A model generated the notes under the pieces. That model had not been told where the DNA came from and did not search any database. It saw only the letters and a program-made list of their open reading frames with translations. A program made the position numbers and the translations under genes. A stretch of DNA of 64,000 nucleotides from Micromonospora sp. ALFpr18c (GTDB lineage Bacteria; Actinomycetota; Actinomycetes; Mycobacteriales; Micromonosporaceae). Shown piece by piece: positions 51,607 through 60,134 of this stretch. The number at the start of each line of letters is the position of its first letter. Positions within the stretch are counted from its first letter, which is position 1. The stretch is from contig NZ_WBKR01000010.1 of NCBI RefSeq assembly GCF_008868155.1, positions 1 to 64,000 of the forward strand. The letters are read 5' to 3'.

Positions 51607-52851
51607 TCAGCAGCCGATCCGGCTGGCCCCGAGCGCGACGTCGTCGTACCAGAGAGTGTCGGCCCCGCCGCCGTAGCTCTCCCAGCCCAGCTTCAGGTCC
51701 GTGAGCTGCGGCCGCCAGGTGCGGTTGTACCACTGGCCGTCGATGTCGTGCGTCGGTACACCGTCCGCGGTCAGCCCGGTGACGGCGGTGCCGTCCAACC
51801 AGGTCCGGAGCTGACCGGCCGCACCGTCCACCATGAACTCCACGCACGCCCACCGGTTGGTGGGCAGTGGCACGCTCTGCGCCACCCCGGCCGGGCTCTG
51901 CTCGGGCAGGGTCGCGTCGTCGGAGGCGCGGTTCCACTGCAGGGCACCGTTCTGACCGCCCAACCGCAGATCCTTGTTGCCGTCGGCCGCGTCGACCATG
52001 GCCATCATCGTGGTGTGCTCGGTGGGCTGGGCGGTGGTGTGCCGTACCCAGATCCGGCCGTACCGGACACTGCCCACGCCGCCGAGGTTCTTCGTGGACC
52101 TGATGAAGACGTGATTGCAGTACCCGGCCGCGCCGTTGATCCGGACCGCCCGACTACCGCTGTGCGTGGTGGTCGTGTCGATGGTGGCCGTGCCGGCGCC
52201 GGAGCAGTCCGGGCTGACCACGGCCCAGTCGCCGGACGGCGTCGAGCCGGTCTGGGTCTCGAACCCGTCGCAGAGCACCGCCCCGGCACAGCCGACCGGT
52301 GGTTCGCTGGTCGGCGGGGTCGTCGTCGGTGGCGCGCTCGTCGGCGGGGTCGTCGTCGGTGGCGCGCTCGTCGGCGGGGTCGTCGTGGGTGGCACGGTGG
52401 TGGGCGGCGCCGTTGTCGGGGTTGGCCCGGCACCGTTGCACGGTACGCCGTTCAGGCTGAACCCGGTCGGCGCGCCGCCGCTGGAGCCGAACGTGCCCTG
52501 CACGCCGAACTCGGTGGAGCCGCCGGCCGCGATGCTGCCGTTGTACGACATGTTGCGGGCGGTCACCGTCGATCCGGACTGGCTGACCGTGGCGTTCCAG
52601 CCGTTCGTGACGCGCTCGTCTCCCGCGTACGCCCAGGTGACGGTCCAGCTGGAGACGGCGGTGTCGCCGGGTGAGACCTTGACGGCGGCGGTGAACCCGC
52701 CGGGCCACTGGTTGGGCGTGTAGTCGACCCGGCAGCCCTGGGCGGCCGTGGCCGGGCTGGTCAGCAGGGCCGTTCCGGTCACGGTACCGGCGGCGGCCAG
52801 CGCGGCGACGACCGCCAGGGTCGGGGCGGGGCGGGCGCGGAGAATCGTCAT
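51607..52851 (-). CDS. Secreted CBM2 protein with Cip1-like C-terminal domain
   Basis: The 414-residue protein has a Sec-type signal (ending SPATAAQG), a family 2 carbohydrate-binding module (about 38-135; CRVDYTPNQWPGGFTAAVKV, SWTVTWAYAGD, TEFGVQGTF, LNGVPC), a Pro/Thr linker, and a C-terminal domain of ~220 residues. That domain (LCDGFETQTG, HSGSRAVRINGAAGYCNHVF, WACVEFMVDG, LWYDDVAL) resembles the Cip1 domain of fungal cellulose-induced proteins. It should bind cellulose outside the cell and may be a lyase or helper protein. The start is ATG 52851; a -35/-10 pair lies ~230 bases upstream. Confidence 0.82.
   Translation of the reverse strand: MTILRARPAPTLAVVAALAAAGTVTGTALLTSPATAAQGCRVDYTPNQWPGGFTAAVKVSPGDTAVSSWTVTWAYAGDERVTNGWNATVSQSGSTVTARNMSYNGSIAAGGSTEFGVQGTFGSSGGAPTGFSLNGVPCNGAGPTPTTAPPTTVPPTTTPPTSAPPTTTPPTSAPPTTTPPTSEPPVGCAGAVLCDGFETQTGSTPSGDWAVVSPDCSGAGTATIDTTTTHSGSRAVRINGAAGYCNHVFIRSTKNLGGVGSVRYGRIWVRHTTAQPTEHTTMMAMVDAADGNKDLRLGGQNGALQWNRASDDATLPEQSPAGVAQSVPLPTNRWACVEFMVDGAAGQLRTWLDGTAVTGLTADGVPTHDIDGQWYNRTWRPQLTDLKLGWESYGGGADTLWYDDVALGASRIGC
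52311..52400. repeat. 30-bp tandem repeat in the Pro/Thr linker
   Basis: Two identical 30-bp units (52311-52340 and 52341-52370) and a third degenerate unit (52371-52400) encode a repeated ten-residue S/A-P-P-T-T-T-P-P-T linker on the minus strand. Confidence 0.9.
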
Positions 52852-53078
52852 GAGAGGTCCTTCTGTCATCGAGCGGGACGGTGGCGGCGCGGCGACGCGT
52901 CCTGGACGGACGCGGCGCGACAACGCGCCCGGGGTGTAGCGCGACAAGGCGCCCTGGTGCGGCGCGGCGGCGCGCCACGGCGGCTGGTCGGTGCGTACGA
53001 CCGATGTGTGCCCGGCTCGGGGTGGACCTGTCAGTCGCCGACGGCCCGGTCACCCGGACCCCGGCGGCGCCCAACCTC

Positions 53079-53107
53079 AATCTATTGACGAATGCCCATC
53101 TAATCAA
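53079..53107 (-). promoter_or_regulatory. Candidate sigma-70-type promoter of the CBM2 gene
   Basis: On the minus strand TTGATT (53107-53102) is followed after 17 bases by TAGATT (53084-53079), in the only AT-rich stretch of the 300-base gap. The leader would be about 220 bases. No CebR-type palindrome was seen. Confidence 0.5.
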
Positions 53108-53150
53108 GCGCCGGCGTCCCCCACGACGATCACCAGGTGAGCGACGCGCC

Positions 53151-53738
53151 TCAGGCGCCGGCTTGACCGGCCGCCCTGGCGGCCAGCTCGATGTGCGCGC
53201 GCCTGGCTTGCCAGAAGGCCGCGTCGCGCTGGGCCTCGGTGTCCCAGCCCGCCACCCCGATCGAGCCGTCGAGTTGTTCGCGCAGGATGTCCGCGTGTCC
53301 GGCGTGCCGGCTCGTCTCGGTGAGCAGGTGGACCAGGATGGTGAACAGCGTGACCTGCGGACGCGGCCACCACGGCACGTACCCGGGTGCGTCGACGGCC
53401 AGGGCGGTGATCGTCGCGTCCGAGTGCTGCCACACGCGCCGGTAACGGTCGACGACGTCCTCGCGCGTCTCGTGCTCGGTCGCCCACATGTCGCTGCCCT
53501 GCGCCTCGGCGTCGTCCCAGCGGGCCAGCGGTTCGGGGAACGGCCGTCCGAAGACCTCACCGAAGTACCTGGCCTCCCACGCCGACAGGTGCTTCACCAG
53601 GCCGAGAAGGTTGGTGCCGGTCGTGGTCAGGGGGCGGCGGATGTCGTACTCGCCGAGCCCGTCGAGCTTCCACAGAATCGCCTCGCGCAACTCCCGCAGC
53701 TCGCCGTGCAGGTACGTCTTCGCGACCTCATCGATCAT
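53151..53738 (-). CDS. DinB family protein (DUF664)
   Basis: The 195-residue protein has the DinB four-helix build with three spaced histidines: GLVKHLSAWEARYFGEVFG, LFTILVHLLTETSRHAGHADILREQLDG. These would bind a metal. Family members act as thiol-dependent transferases (for example with mycothiol) or have unknown roles. It starts at ATG 53738. It is a single gene, divergent from the RimJ-like GNAT. Confidence 0.85.
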   Translation of the reverse strand: MIDEVAKTYLHGELRELREAILWKLDGLGEYDIRRPLTTTGTNLLGLVKHLSAWEARYFGEVFGRPFPEPLARWDDAEAQGSDMWATEHETREDVVDRYRRVWQHSDATITALAVDAPGYVPWWPRPQVTLFTILVHLLTETSRHAGHADILREQLDGSIGVAGWDTEAQRDAAFWQARRAHIELAARAAGQAGA

Positions 53739-53896
53739 GGGCCATGAGCCTGCCACGAGTCCACGGGCGACCTCAACCTGCGACCATCGCGACGTCAGCA
53801 GCTGGATGACGCCCACCTGGTCAAGCGGCCGGGATGCCCGACTCCGAGCTCAGCCGGACGGCCGGATAGTCGGGCGTCTCGCCGGGGTGCGTCCAC

Positions 53897-53902
53897 TAAC
53901 GT
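53897..53902 (+). promoter_or_regulatory. Candidate -10 element of a leaderless promoter
   Basis: TAACGT ends eight bases before ATG 53911 and no ribosome site is present, so the RimJ-like gene is probably leaderless. Confidence 0.35.
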
Positions 53903-53910
53903 GCCGCCTC

Positions 53911-54471
53911 ATGGAGAACGCGACCCTACGCACCGAACGCCTCGAGCTTCGGCCGGTGCGCGACGAGGACGTCGACCGGATCCTGGAGTACCGCAATCTG
54001 CCGGAGGTGACGCGTTGGCTCCTCCGCACGGAGGTCGACCCGGCGTCCTTCCGGGATGCCTGGCGGCGCGCGGCAGCAGACCCCGACGACCACAGCGTGG
54101 CGGCCACGCTTGATGGCGTGGTGATCGGAACCGTTTCGCTCGATGTCGTCGACGGCATGGGTCAGCCCGGCATGCCGCCGCGGACGGAGGCCGGACTCGG
54201 CTACGTCTTCGATCCGGCCTACGGCGGCCGTGGCTACGCGACCGAGGCGGTAACCGCGGTGGTGGCGCACGCGTTCGAGCGGCTGGGCATTCGAAGGATC
54301 ACCGCTGGCTGCTTCGCGGACAACCTCGCCTCGGTGCGGATCCTCGAGAAGGTCGGCATGCGTCGTGAGCAGCACGGCATCGGTGATTCCTGGCACGTCG
54401 AGCTGGGCTGGCTGGACGGCTACACGTACGCCCTGCTCGCCGAGACATGGCGTCGGGAGGCAGCGCCGTAG
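53911..54471 (+). CDS. RimJ/RimL-type GNAT acetyltransferase
   Basis: The 186-residue protein has the RimJ/RimL pattern: TLRTERLELRPVRDEDVDRI at the start, EAGLGYVFDPAYGGRGYATEA with the acetyl-CoA loop, then DNLASVRILEKVGMRREQH. It should acetylate a protein N-terminus or a small molecule. ATG 53911 lacks a ribosome site but has a -10-like element at leaderless spacing. Confidence 0.87.
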   Translation: MENATLRTERLELRPVRDEDVDRILEYRNLPEVTRWLLRTEVDPASFRDAWRRAAADPDDHSVAATLDGVVIGTVSLDVVDGMGQPGMPPRTEAGLGYVFDPAYGGRGYATEAVTAVVAHAFERLGIRRITAGCFADNLASVRILEKVGMRREQHGIGDSWHVELGWLDGYTYALLAETWRREAAP

Positions 54472-54608
54472 GGATGGGCGAACGTCGCCGTCCCGGGACT
54501 GTCCACGCGCGACCGACCGCACCATCGGCGCGGCTCACGCCCTGTTCGTTGACAACATCACTCGTGCCCCAATACGCTTAACATGTTGGTTAAATGAGGG
54601 GGCTTCCG

Positions 54609-54983
54609 ATGGCTGGCACCGACCAGCTCAGCGCCGTGTTCTCGGCGCTCGCCGACCCGACCAGACGGGCGATCATCGCCGAGCTGGCCGAACGCGACGC
54701 CACGGTCACCGAGCTCACCGCTCCTCTGTCCATCTCGATGCCGGCGGTGTCACGGCACCTCAAGGTGCTCGAGCGCGCCGCGCTCATCTCGCGGTCCCGG
54801 TCGGGCAAGTGGCGCGCGAGCCGCCTCGAGGCTGCCCCGTTGCGCGAGGCGGCCGACTGGATCGAGCGCTACCGGCGGTTCTGGGACTCGTCCCTCACCC
54901 GCCTCGATGCCCACCTCGCCGCAGTGCAGGCCGCCGGACGGGCATCGGACCGGATGGTCGACGATCCCAGGGAGCTCGAATGA
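54609..54983 (+). CDS. ArsR family transcriptional regulator
   Basis: The 124-residue protein is a winged-helix regulator (SALADPTRRAIIAELAERDA, LTAPLSISMPAVSRHLKVLE, RSRSGKWRASRLEA) of the metal-free ArsR subgroup that accompanies AHSA1/SRPBCC genes. It is the first gene of an ArsR-SRPBCC-DHFR-like operon. ATG 54609 is chosen because GAGGGGG precedes it; an ATG at 54594 would lie ahead of that site. No CxC metal motif is present. Confidence 0.88.
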   Translation: MAGTDQLSAVFSALADPTRRAIIAELAERDATVTELTAPLSISMPAVSRHLKVLERAALISRSRSGKWRASRLEAAPLREAADWIERYRRFWDSSLTRLDAHLAAVQAAGRASDRMVDDPRELE

Positions 54984-55453
54984 CAGCGGAAACTGCGCAG
55001 CTCGTGATCTCGCGTGTGTTCGACGCGCCGCGGGAGCTCGTCTACCGAGCCTTCACCGACCCCGACCACCTGGCGGCGTGGTGGGGCCCCGTCGGCAACT
55101 CACTGCCGCGCGACGAGATCGAGTTCGACGTACGCCCCGGCGGCTATCAACGGTGGACGGAGGTCAACGCCGCCGACCCCGGCCTTCGCGTGCGCATCCA
55201 CGTCGACCTCACCGACGTCGCCGACGGTGAACTGCTCGCAGGCGTCATGCATGTCGGTGGTCGGCTGCAGGATGGCATCGAGCCGTTCGAGACGAGGCTG
55301 CGGCTCGAGTTCCACGACCAGGCGGACGGACGGACGCGACTGGTGATCCGCCAGTGGCTCCCCGACCATCTGGCGAACCCCAGCGAGGAGGGTTGGCGCC
55401 AGGCGTTCACCAAGCTGGACGCAACGCTGACAGATGTCCAGGCACGCAGCTGA
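54980..55453 (+). CDS. SRPBCC (AHSA1-like) ligand-binding protein
   Basis: The 157-residue helix-grip protein has the AHSA1 pattern: ISRVFDAPRELVYRAFTDPD, LAAWWGPVGN, FDVRPGGYQRWTEV, and a C-terminal long helix (GWRQAFTKLDATLTDV). It should bind a hydrophobic small molecule; no catalytic role is shown. It overlaps the ArsR stop (ATGA) and is 18 bases ahead of a DHFR-like gene. Confidence 0.85.
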   Translation: MTAETAQLVISRVFDAPRELVYRAFTDPDHLAAWWGPVGNSLPRDEIEFDVRPGGYQRWTEVNAADPGLRVRIHVDLTDVADGELLAGVMHVGGRLQDGIEPFETRLRLEFHDQADGRTRLVIRQWLPDHLANPSEEGWRQAFTKLDATLTDVQARS

Positions 55454-55471
55454 TCACCGAGAGGGAGAGGC

Positions 55472-56053
55472 ATGGCCAACCTGATTTACGTGACGAACGT
55501 GTCGCTTGACGGCTACATTGAGGACGAACGCGGCGCGTTCGCCTGGATGCCGATGGACGACGAGGTGTTTGTGCTCTGCACCGACCTCCTTCGGCCGGTG
55601 GGCACGTTTCTCTACGGGCGGCGACTCTACGAGGCGATGGCCGTCTGGGAGACCGACGCAGCTCTGGCCGCGCAGTCCGACCTCATGGCCGACTTCGCGA
55701 GCACCTGGCAGGCGGCGAGCAAGGTCGTGTACTCCACGACCCTCACCACGGTGTCAACCGCCGACACCCGACTCGAACGCCGCTTCGACCCCGCCGCGGT
55801 CAAGGAATTGAAGGCCACGGCCAGCAGCGATCTCACCGTGGGAGGTGCGGACCTCGCGACGCAGGCATTCACGGCCGGGCTGGTCGACGAGTGCCACCTG
55901 CTCGTCTGGCCCGTGGTCGTCGGCGGCGGCAAGCCTGGGCTGCCCACCGGCACGCGCACCGACCTTGAGCTTCTCGCAGAGCGCCGATTCCGCAACGGCG
56001 TCGTACACCTCCACTACCGCGTTCTCGACAGTGCACGACAGCCCACGGCATAG
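55472..56053 (+). CDS. Dihydrofolate reductase-like (RibD C-terminal domain) protein
   Basis: The 193-residue protein has the RibD_C/DHFR fold: IYVTNVSLDGYIEDERG at the start, GTFLYGRRLYEAMAVWE, the NADP loop DLTVGGADLATQAF, and DECHLLVWPVVVGGGKPGL. It is an NADPH-dependent reductase of unknown substrate, typical as the last gene of ArsR-SRPBCC operons. ATG 55472 follows GAGAGGGAGAGG. The next 200 bases contain no clear gene. Confidence 0.87.
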   Translation: MANLIYVTNVSLDGYIEDERGAFAWMPMDDEVFVLCTDLLRPVGTFLYGRRLYEAMAVWETDAALAAQSDLMADFASTWQAASKVVYSTTLTTVSTADTRLERRFDPAAVKELKATASSDLTVGGADLATQAFTAGLVDECHLLVWPVVVGGGKPGLPTGTRTDLELLAERRFRNGVVHLHYRVLDSARQPTA

Positions 56054-56260
56054 ACAGCGTGCGCGCGAGGCCCTGCGGCACGACGCCGACCAGGTGGGGA
56101 CGAGGAGGCGGCGCTGGTGCGACAGGACATCGCCCGCGCGGTCCACGACGCGCGGTGAGACGGATGCCGCTCCACGTGAACGGCTGGCACCACGGCTCGT
56201 GTCGGCATGATCCGCCTTCACGCGGCGGGCGGTAGCGTCTCGCCCGCCGGGGGAAGGTGT

Positions 56261-56494
56261 CTATCCCTCGGCAGTGGATCGACTGTGAAACACCAGCTCA
56301 TCGATCTCCAACCGGCCGACGCGCAGCTCCCGCACGACCGCCCGGCGGATAGCCAGCCGCCCGATGGCCAGCGCCCCGACGGCCACAGCCCCGACGGCGA
56401 GCGCCCCCAGGGCGAGGGAGCCGAGCGACGCCGCCCCCACAGCCCGCGCGCCCGTCGCCACCGCGCCGTTGGCGCGCGTCCCGCTCAACCGCAT
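56261..56494 (-). CDS. Small Ala/Gly protein with five-residue periodicity
   Basis: The 77-residue protein consists largely of units of the type G-A-L-A-V / G-R-L-A-I, period five (about residues 8-62), then a LRVGRLEIDELVF end. The period suggests a small quadrilateral beta-helix like pentapeptide-repeat proteins. No signal or enzyme motif is present. ATG 56494 has GAGAGG five bases upstream; a GTG at 56518 is also in frame. Function unknown. Confidence 0.6.
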   Translation of the reverse strand: MRLSGTRANGAVATGARAVGAASLGSLALGALAVGAVAVGALAIGRLAIRRAVVRELRVGRLEIDELVFHSRSTAEG

Positions 56495-56655
56495 CCGACG
56501 TACCTCTCGCATCATCACCCCATTGTCCGCGTACCGGCGGCTGCGGCGGCGCGCGCGACGCGCACCGGCAGCGCTACGGCGCCGACCTGGACCTGCCCGC
56601 GTACAACTTCACCGCCGCCGACCTCGGGGCGCGGCGCGCCGACCGGGACCCGGCG

Positions 56656-57450
56656 ATGGCCTGGGCGGCGCGGGCACTGCTCGCGTCGATCCTGCTGCTG
56701 GTGCTGTTCGGCCTCTACGGGCGCGGGTTCGGCGCGGCCGCCGCGCGCGGGCTGCTGCTCGGCGCGCTCCGGCCGTGGCGGGTCGCCGCGCTGCCGGTGC
56801 CCGTGACGCGGGCGGACCGGGTGCTGGTGTGGCTGGTCCCGGCCGTGCTGCTGGTGGCGAGCCGGCTCGTGTTGACCTGGTTCGCCGCGCCGGCGCACCT
56901 GCTGGTCACCCTGGGTGGGTGGGCGATGTTCGCCCTCGTCGTACGCCTCGTCGTCGGCCGCCGGGATCCGTTCCACCTCTGGGCCGTCATCGGCGGCGTC
57001 GCGCTGCTGCGCAGCGTGCTGCTGCTGGCGGCGCTCGCCGGGCGCGGGCCGGGCGGTTACTGGTTCGCCTTCTGGACCGCGCCGGGTCTGCGCGCGGCCT
57101 ACGTCACCGTGGCGTTCGCGGCGTTCTGCTGGCTGTTCGTGGTCGTCGCCGTGGTCCTGCGGGACCGGTACGGTCTGCGGCGCGCAAGCGCGGTCGCGCT
57201 GACCCTCACCGCCGTGGGTGTGCCCCTCGGCGTGCTGTCCGCCCTGGTCTCAATTGTGGGCCTGGAACGCGCGCTGACGGTGTGGAATGACCAGCTCGCG
57301 CTGCTGCCCTGGGGCCGGTCCCGCATCCTCGGCATCACCGTCCACCTCGGCATCCCCGCCCAACTCCCCGCGTACGCCGCCGCGGCCGGGATCGCCGTGG
57401 CCGCAGCCGGCCTGCTCCTGTCGCTCGGCCGCCACCGGCAATCCGCCTGA
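56656..57450 (+). CDS. Multi-spanning membrane protein, 5' end possibly frameshifted
   Basis: From ATG 56656 a 264-residue frame holds about seven hydrophobic helices (for example LLASILLLVLFGLYG, LVWLVPAVLLVASRLVLTWF, FAAFCWLFVVVAVVL, AAAAGIAVAAAGLLLSLG). It looks like an uncharacterised permease-like or Yip1-like protein. The same frame is open upstream to ~56551 with natural sequence (RYGADLDLPAYNFTAADLG) but no start codon. A plausible start, TTG 56523, lies in another frame (SAYRRLRRRAR), implying a one-base shift in the GC run near 56545-56560, either a mutation or a sequencing error. Confidence 0.6.
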   Translation: MAWAARALLASILLLVLFGLYGRGFGAAAARGLLLGALRPWRVAALPVPVTRADRVLVWLVPAVLLVASRLVLTWFAAPAHLLVTLGGWAMFALVVRLVVGRRDPFHLWAVIGGVALLRSVLLLAALAGRGPGGYWFAFWTAPGLRAAYVTVAFAAFCWLFVVVAVVLRDRYGLRRASAVALTLTAVGVPLGVLSALVSIVGLERALTVWNDQLALLPWGRSRILGITVHLGIPAQLPAYAAAAGIAVAAAGLLLSLGRHRQSA

Positions 57451-57578
57451 CCGCCCGATCCCCGGCACCCCTGACCTTCGACGGCCCACCCGATGACCGG
57501 AGCCGCGCGGACCCGTGACGAGATCTCCGAGGCCGGGTAGCCGTGCGTCGCCACCAGGTAGGCGGCACTGCATGAGCA

Positions 57579-58400
57579 TCAGTGAACTCGGTCCCGGCCG
57601 AGGAAGCACGACAGCAGTTGCCTGAACTCGTGCGGGTGCTCGATCGCCGGCACGTGCCCGCACCGGCCGAACACGTGGAGACGGACATCGGCCAGGTGTT
57701 CGAGCAGGGGCTGGGCTGCCGTGCCGAGTGGGGTGACGCGGTCCTCGGCGCCGTGCACGAGCAGCACGGGCGTGCGGACGGCGGCCAGCGTCCGCGCCGA
57801 GAGGGTGAGCTCCTCGACCCATCGTGCCCTGGGTGGAGGGAACAACGACGCGTAGGTGGCCGCCCCCGCTCGCATCGCGGCTGCCCGGGCGTCGACGGCC
57901 GGATCGGTCACGAGCGCCTGGTCGAAGACGAGGCAACTCAACATGTCTCGGGCCCCGTGCGAGCCGGCGGGGGCGGCCCAGACCGCGTCGAGCGCGGCGG
58001 ACAGCGGCGCCCCGGGGGCGCCCATCGTGGAGACCGCCACGACACGGGTCACCTGCCGGGGGCGCGCGGCCGCCAACGCCAGCGCCACGGCACCGCCCAT
58101 GGAGTGACCCACCACGGCGTAGGACTCGATACCGAGAGCGTCCATCAGGCCCGCGGCCTGCTCCGTCCACAGCCGGAGCCCGCCCCTGGAGCCCGCCGGG
58201 AGGGGGGTACGGCCGAACCCGGCCTGGTCCGGAGCCACCAGGTGCCAGGACGGGCCCAGCGCCTGCGCCGTCGTTGCCCAGGCGCCGGACCCGGTCGTGC
58301 CGGGTCCGGAGCCGTGCAGCATCAGCACCGCAGGACCGGTGCCGCTCTCCAGGACGTGGACGGGAGAGCCGTCGACGGTGACGGTCCGACGTGCCGTCAC
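57579..58400 (-). CDS. Alpha/beta hydrolase (MhpC/BphD-like)
   Basis: The 273-residue protein has the complete hydrolase triad: oxyanion LMLHGSGPGTTG, nucleophile elbow VVGHSMGGAVAL (Ser near 98), acid in LLVHGAEDRVTP and base in FGRCGHVPAIEHPHEF. The S-G-P-G-T-T-G turn is typical of meta-cleavage product hydrolases that split C-C bonds in aromatic catabolism, but no other such genes adjoin it. It starts at GTG 58400, 20 bases downstream of the DJ-1/PfpI stop, so the two form one transcript. Confidence 0.85.
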   Translation of the reverse strand: MTARRTVTVDGSPVHVLESGTGPAVLMLHGSGPGTTGSGAWATTAQALGPSWHLVAPDQAGFGRTPLPAGSRGGLRLWTEQAAGLMDALGIESYAVVGHSMGGAVALALAAARPRQVTRVVAVSTMGAPGAPLSAALDAVWAAPAGSHGARDMLSCLVFDQALVTDPAVDARAAAMRAGAATYASLFPPPRARWVEELTLSARTLAAVRTPVLLVHGAEDRVTPLGTAAQPLLEHLADVRLHVFGRCGHVPAIEHPHEFRQLLSCFLGRDRVH

Positions 58401-58419
58401 CGGGGCAGGTCGGGTGTGC

Positions 58420-58989
58420 TCATGCCGCTGCGGGGTCGATGGACTTGGAGAAGACGTCCATCATCGCCCGGCCGAACTGCGGCATGTCGGGCCATCCCCG
58501 GCAGGAGACGAGGTTGCCGTCCACGACGTCGGGAGCGTCGATGACCGTCGCGCCCGCGTTCTCCATGTCACCGGTGATGGGGGGAAAGCACGCCGTCTTG
58601 CGGCCCTTCAGCAGCCCGTACACCGCCGGTACCTGTGCGCCGTGGCAGACCAGCGCGATGGGGAGGTTGCGCGCGAAGAAGTGCTCGGTGATGCGCCTGA
58701 CGTCGGCGTCGACCCGGATCCACTCGGGGGCACGGCCCCCGGGGATGATGAGAGCGTCGTAGCGCTCCACGTCGACCTCGGCCCACGGCACGTCGACCGG
58801 CAACTTCCGGCCGTTCTTCTCCACATAGGCATCGGAGTTGGGGTCGAACTCGTGGATGACCAGTTGCACGTCACGCAACGTCCGTGACGAGACGTCGACG
58901 TCCCAGCCGCCCTCCTGCACGCGATAGTAGGGATACATGGTGTCGAGTTCCTCGGCGGCGTCGCCGGTCAGGAGCAGCGCTCTGGGCAC
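58420..58989 (-). CDS. DJ-1/PfpI family protein
   Basis: The 189-residue protein has the DJ-1 superfamily core with ALIIPGGRAPEW (acid) and the nucleophile elbow ALVCHGAQVPA (Cys near 109). Relatives act as glyoxalases, deglycases, hydratases or chaperones. GTG 58989 is chosen for the GAGGAG just upstream. It lies between a hydrolase gene and the GntR gene on the same strand. Four tandem RATCC pentamers lie ~35 bases upstream of the start. Confidence 0.82.
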   Translation of the reverse strand: MPRALLLTGDAAEELDTMYPYYRVQEGGWDVDVSSRTLRDVQLVIHEFDPNSDAYVEKNGRKLPVDVPWAEVDVERYDALIIPGGRAPEWIRVDADVRRITEHFFARNLPIALVCHGAQVPAVYGLLKGRKTACFPPITGDMENAGATVIDAPDVVDGNLVSCRGWPDMPQFGRAMMDVFSKSIDPAAA

Positions 58990-59022
58990 CTGCTTCTCCT
59001 CGCATCTGGGACGGGTGAGGTA

Positions 59023-59042
59023 GATCCAATCCGATCCGATCC
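59023..59042. repeat. Tandem RATCC pentamers upstream of the DJ-1 gene
   Basis: GATCC-AATCC-GATCC-GATCC runs without a gap between the GntR stop and the DJ-1 start. It could be a binding array for a regulator or a chance slip repeat. Confidence 0.6.
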
Positions 59043-59077
59043 GGTGGGGGTTAGCATTCCTCGACCCCGCTCGCCCG

Positions 59078-59821
59078 TCAAGCCTCCACCGCCATCCCAC
59101 CCGCGTCCCTGGCCTCGTCGAACAATCGCCGGAAACGCTCGCCGGACCGCAGGATGTGCCGACGCATCGCGTAGGCGGCGGCGTCGGGGTCGCGCGCGGC
59201 GATGGCGGCCACGACGTCCTCGTGCTCGGCCATGGCCAGGTGAGTGACCTGCGTGTCGTGGTGAAGCCGGAAGAGGTGCACGTGACTGTGCAGGCGAGCG
59301 AGCGCCTCACGGATGACCTGGTTCTCCGCGCTCAGCGCGACGAGATCGTGGAAAGCGGCGTCGCGCAGCCCGAAGGCGCCATAGGCCGTGGGGCCGTCGC
59401 CCCCCTCCAGTTCCGCCATCTCCTCCAGCATCCGTCGCAGGCCGGCCACCTGCTCAGAGGATGCGCGCTCGGCGGATCGGCGCGCCGCCGCCGGCTCAAG
59501 GAGCAGGCGAACCTCGAGCATGTCCTCGAATCGGTGACGGGTTATCTGGGGAGGAATGCGGTAGCCGGCGTGCGGCACCCGCACGACCAGACCCTCGGCC
59601 TCCATGCGGTTCAGAGCGTCCCGGATCGGCGTCTGCGAGACCCCCAGCTCGCGCGCCAGGACGTCGATCGTGACGCGGGAGCCAGGCTCGATCCGTAGCG
59701 ACATCAGCTGTCCGAGCAGCGTGTCGTACACCTCGTCGGCAAGCCGGCCGCCGGATCTTCCCGGCGGCGTCTTGCCCGTCACGGCCCTGCGGCCCCGCGC
59801 GATCATCGCTTCGTCGTCCAT
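59078..59821 (-). CDS. GntR/FadR-type (FCD) transcriptional regulator
   Basis: The 247-residue protein has a GntR winged helix (DTLLGQLMSLRIEPGSRVTI, LARELGVSQTPIRDALNRM) and an FCD effector domain (EDMLEVRLLLEPAAARRSAE, AFHDLVALSAENQVI, HEDVVAAIAARDP with the metal-binding histidines). It probably controls the divergent sugar ABC operon and perhaps the downstream DJ-1/hydrolase genes in response to a sugar acid. ATG 59821 has AAAGGAC upstream; an earlier in-frame start at 59866 is less likely. Confidence 0.85.
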   Translation of the reverse strand: MDDEAMIARGRRAVTGKTPPGRSGGRLADEVYDTLLGQLMSLRIEPGSRVTIDVLARELGVSQTPIRDALNRMEAEGLVVRVPHAGYRIPPQITRHRFEDMLEVRLLLEPAAARRSAERASSEQVAGLRRMLEEMAELEGGDGPTAYGAFGLRDAAFHDLVALSAENQVIREALARLHSHVHLFRLHHDTQVTHLAMAEHEDVVAAIAARDPDAAAYAMRRHILRSGERFRRLFDEARDAGGMAVEA

Positions 59822-60134
59822 CGTGACGTGAGGTCCTTTCTTGCGCCTTCGGGAACCTGTTGACATCGGTCACAACGCTGCGACATGCTGGCGCCCCACC
59901 GGATCGTATAGGAACAGTGACGGACGCCCGCCGTCCGGCACCATCGCGGAACCGCCCGCGATCACTGCACTCCGATCGACGGCATGAGGACCGAGTACAT
60001 CGCGGCGTACTCGGGACGGTGATCCGCGGGCCGGCCCCGCGACAGCCCGGCAACACGCCTGAACATCCCAGCACCTGCTCGGCGAAGCACATAGCGAGGC
60101 TCTAGAAGTCCCCATCCAGAAGGCAGGCGAGAAG

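Noticed and set aside
52311-52400. Short regular repeats resembling a CRISPR array
   Set aside because: Units are contiguous without spacers and encode the Pro/Thr linker of the CBM2 protein.
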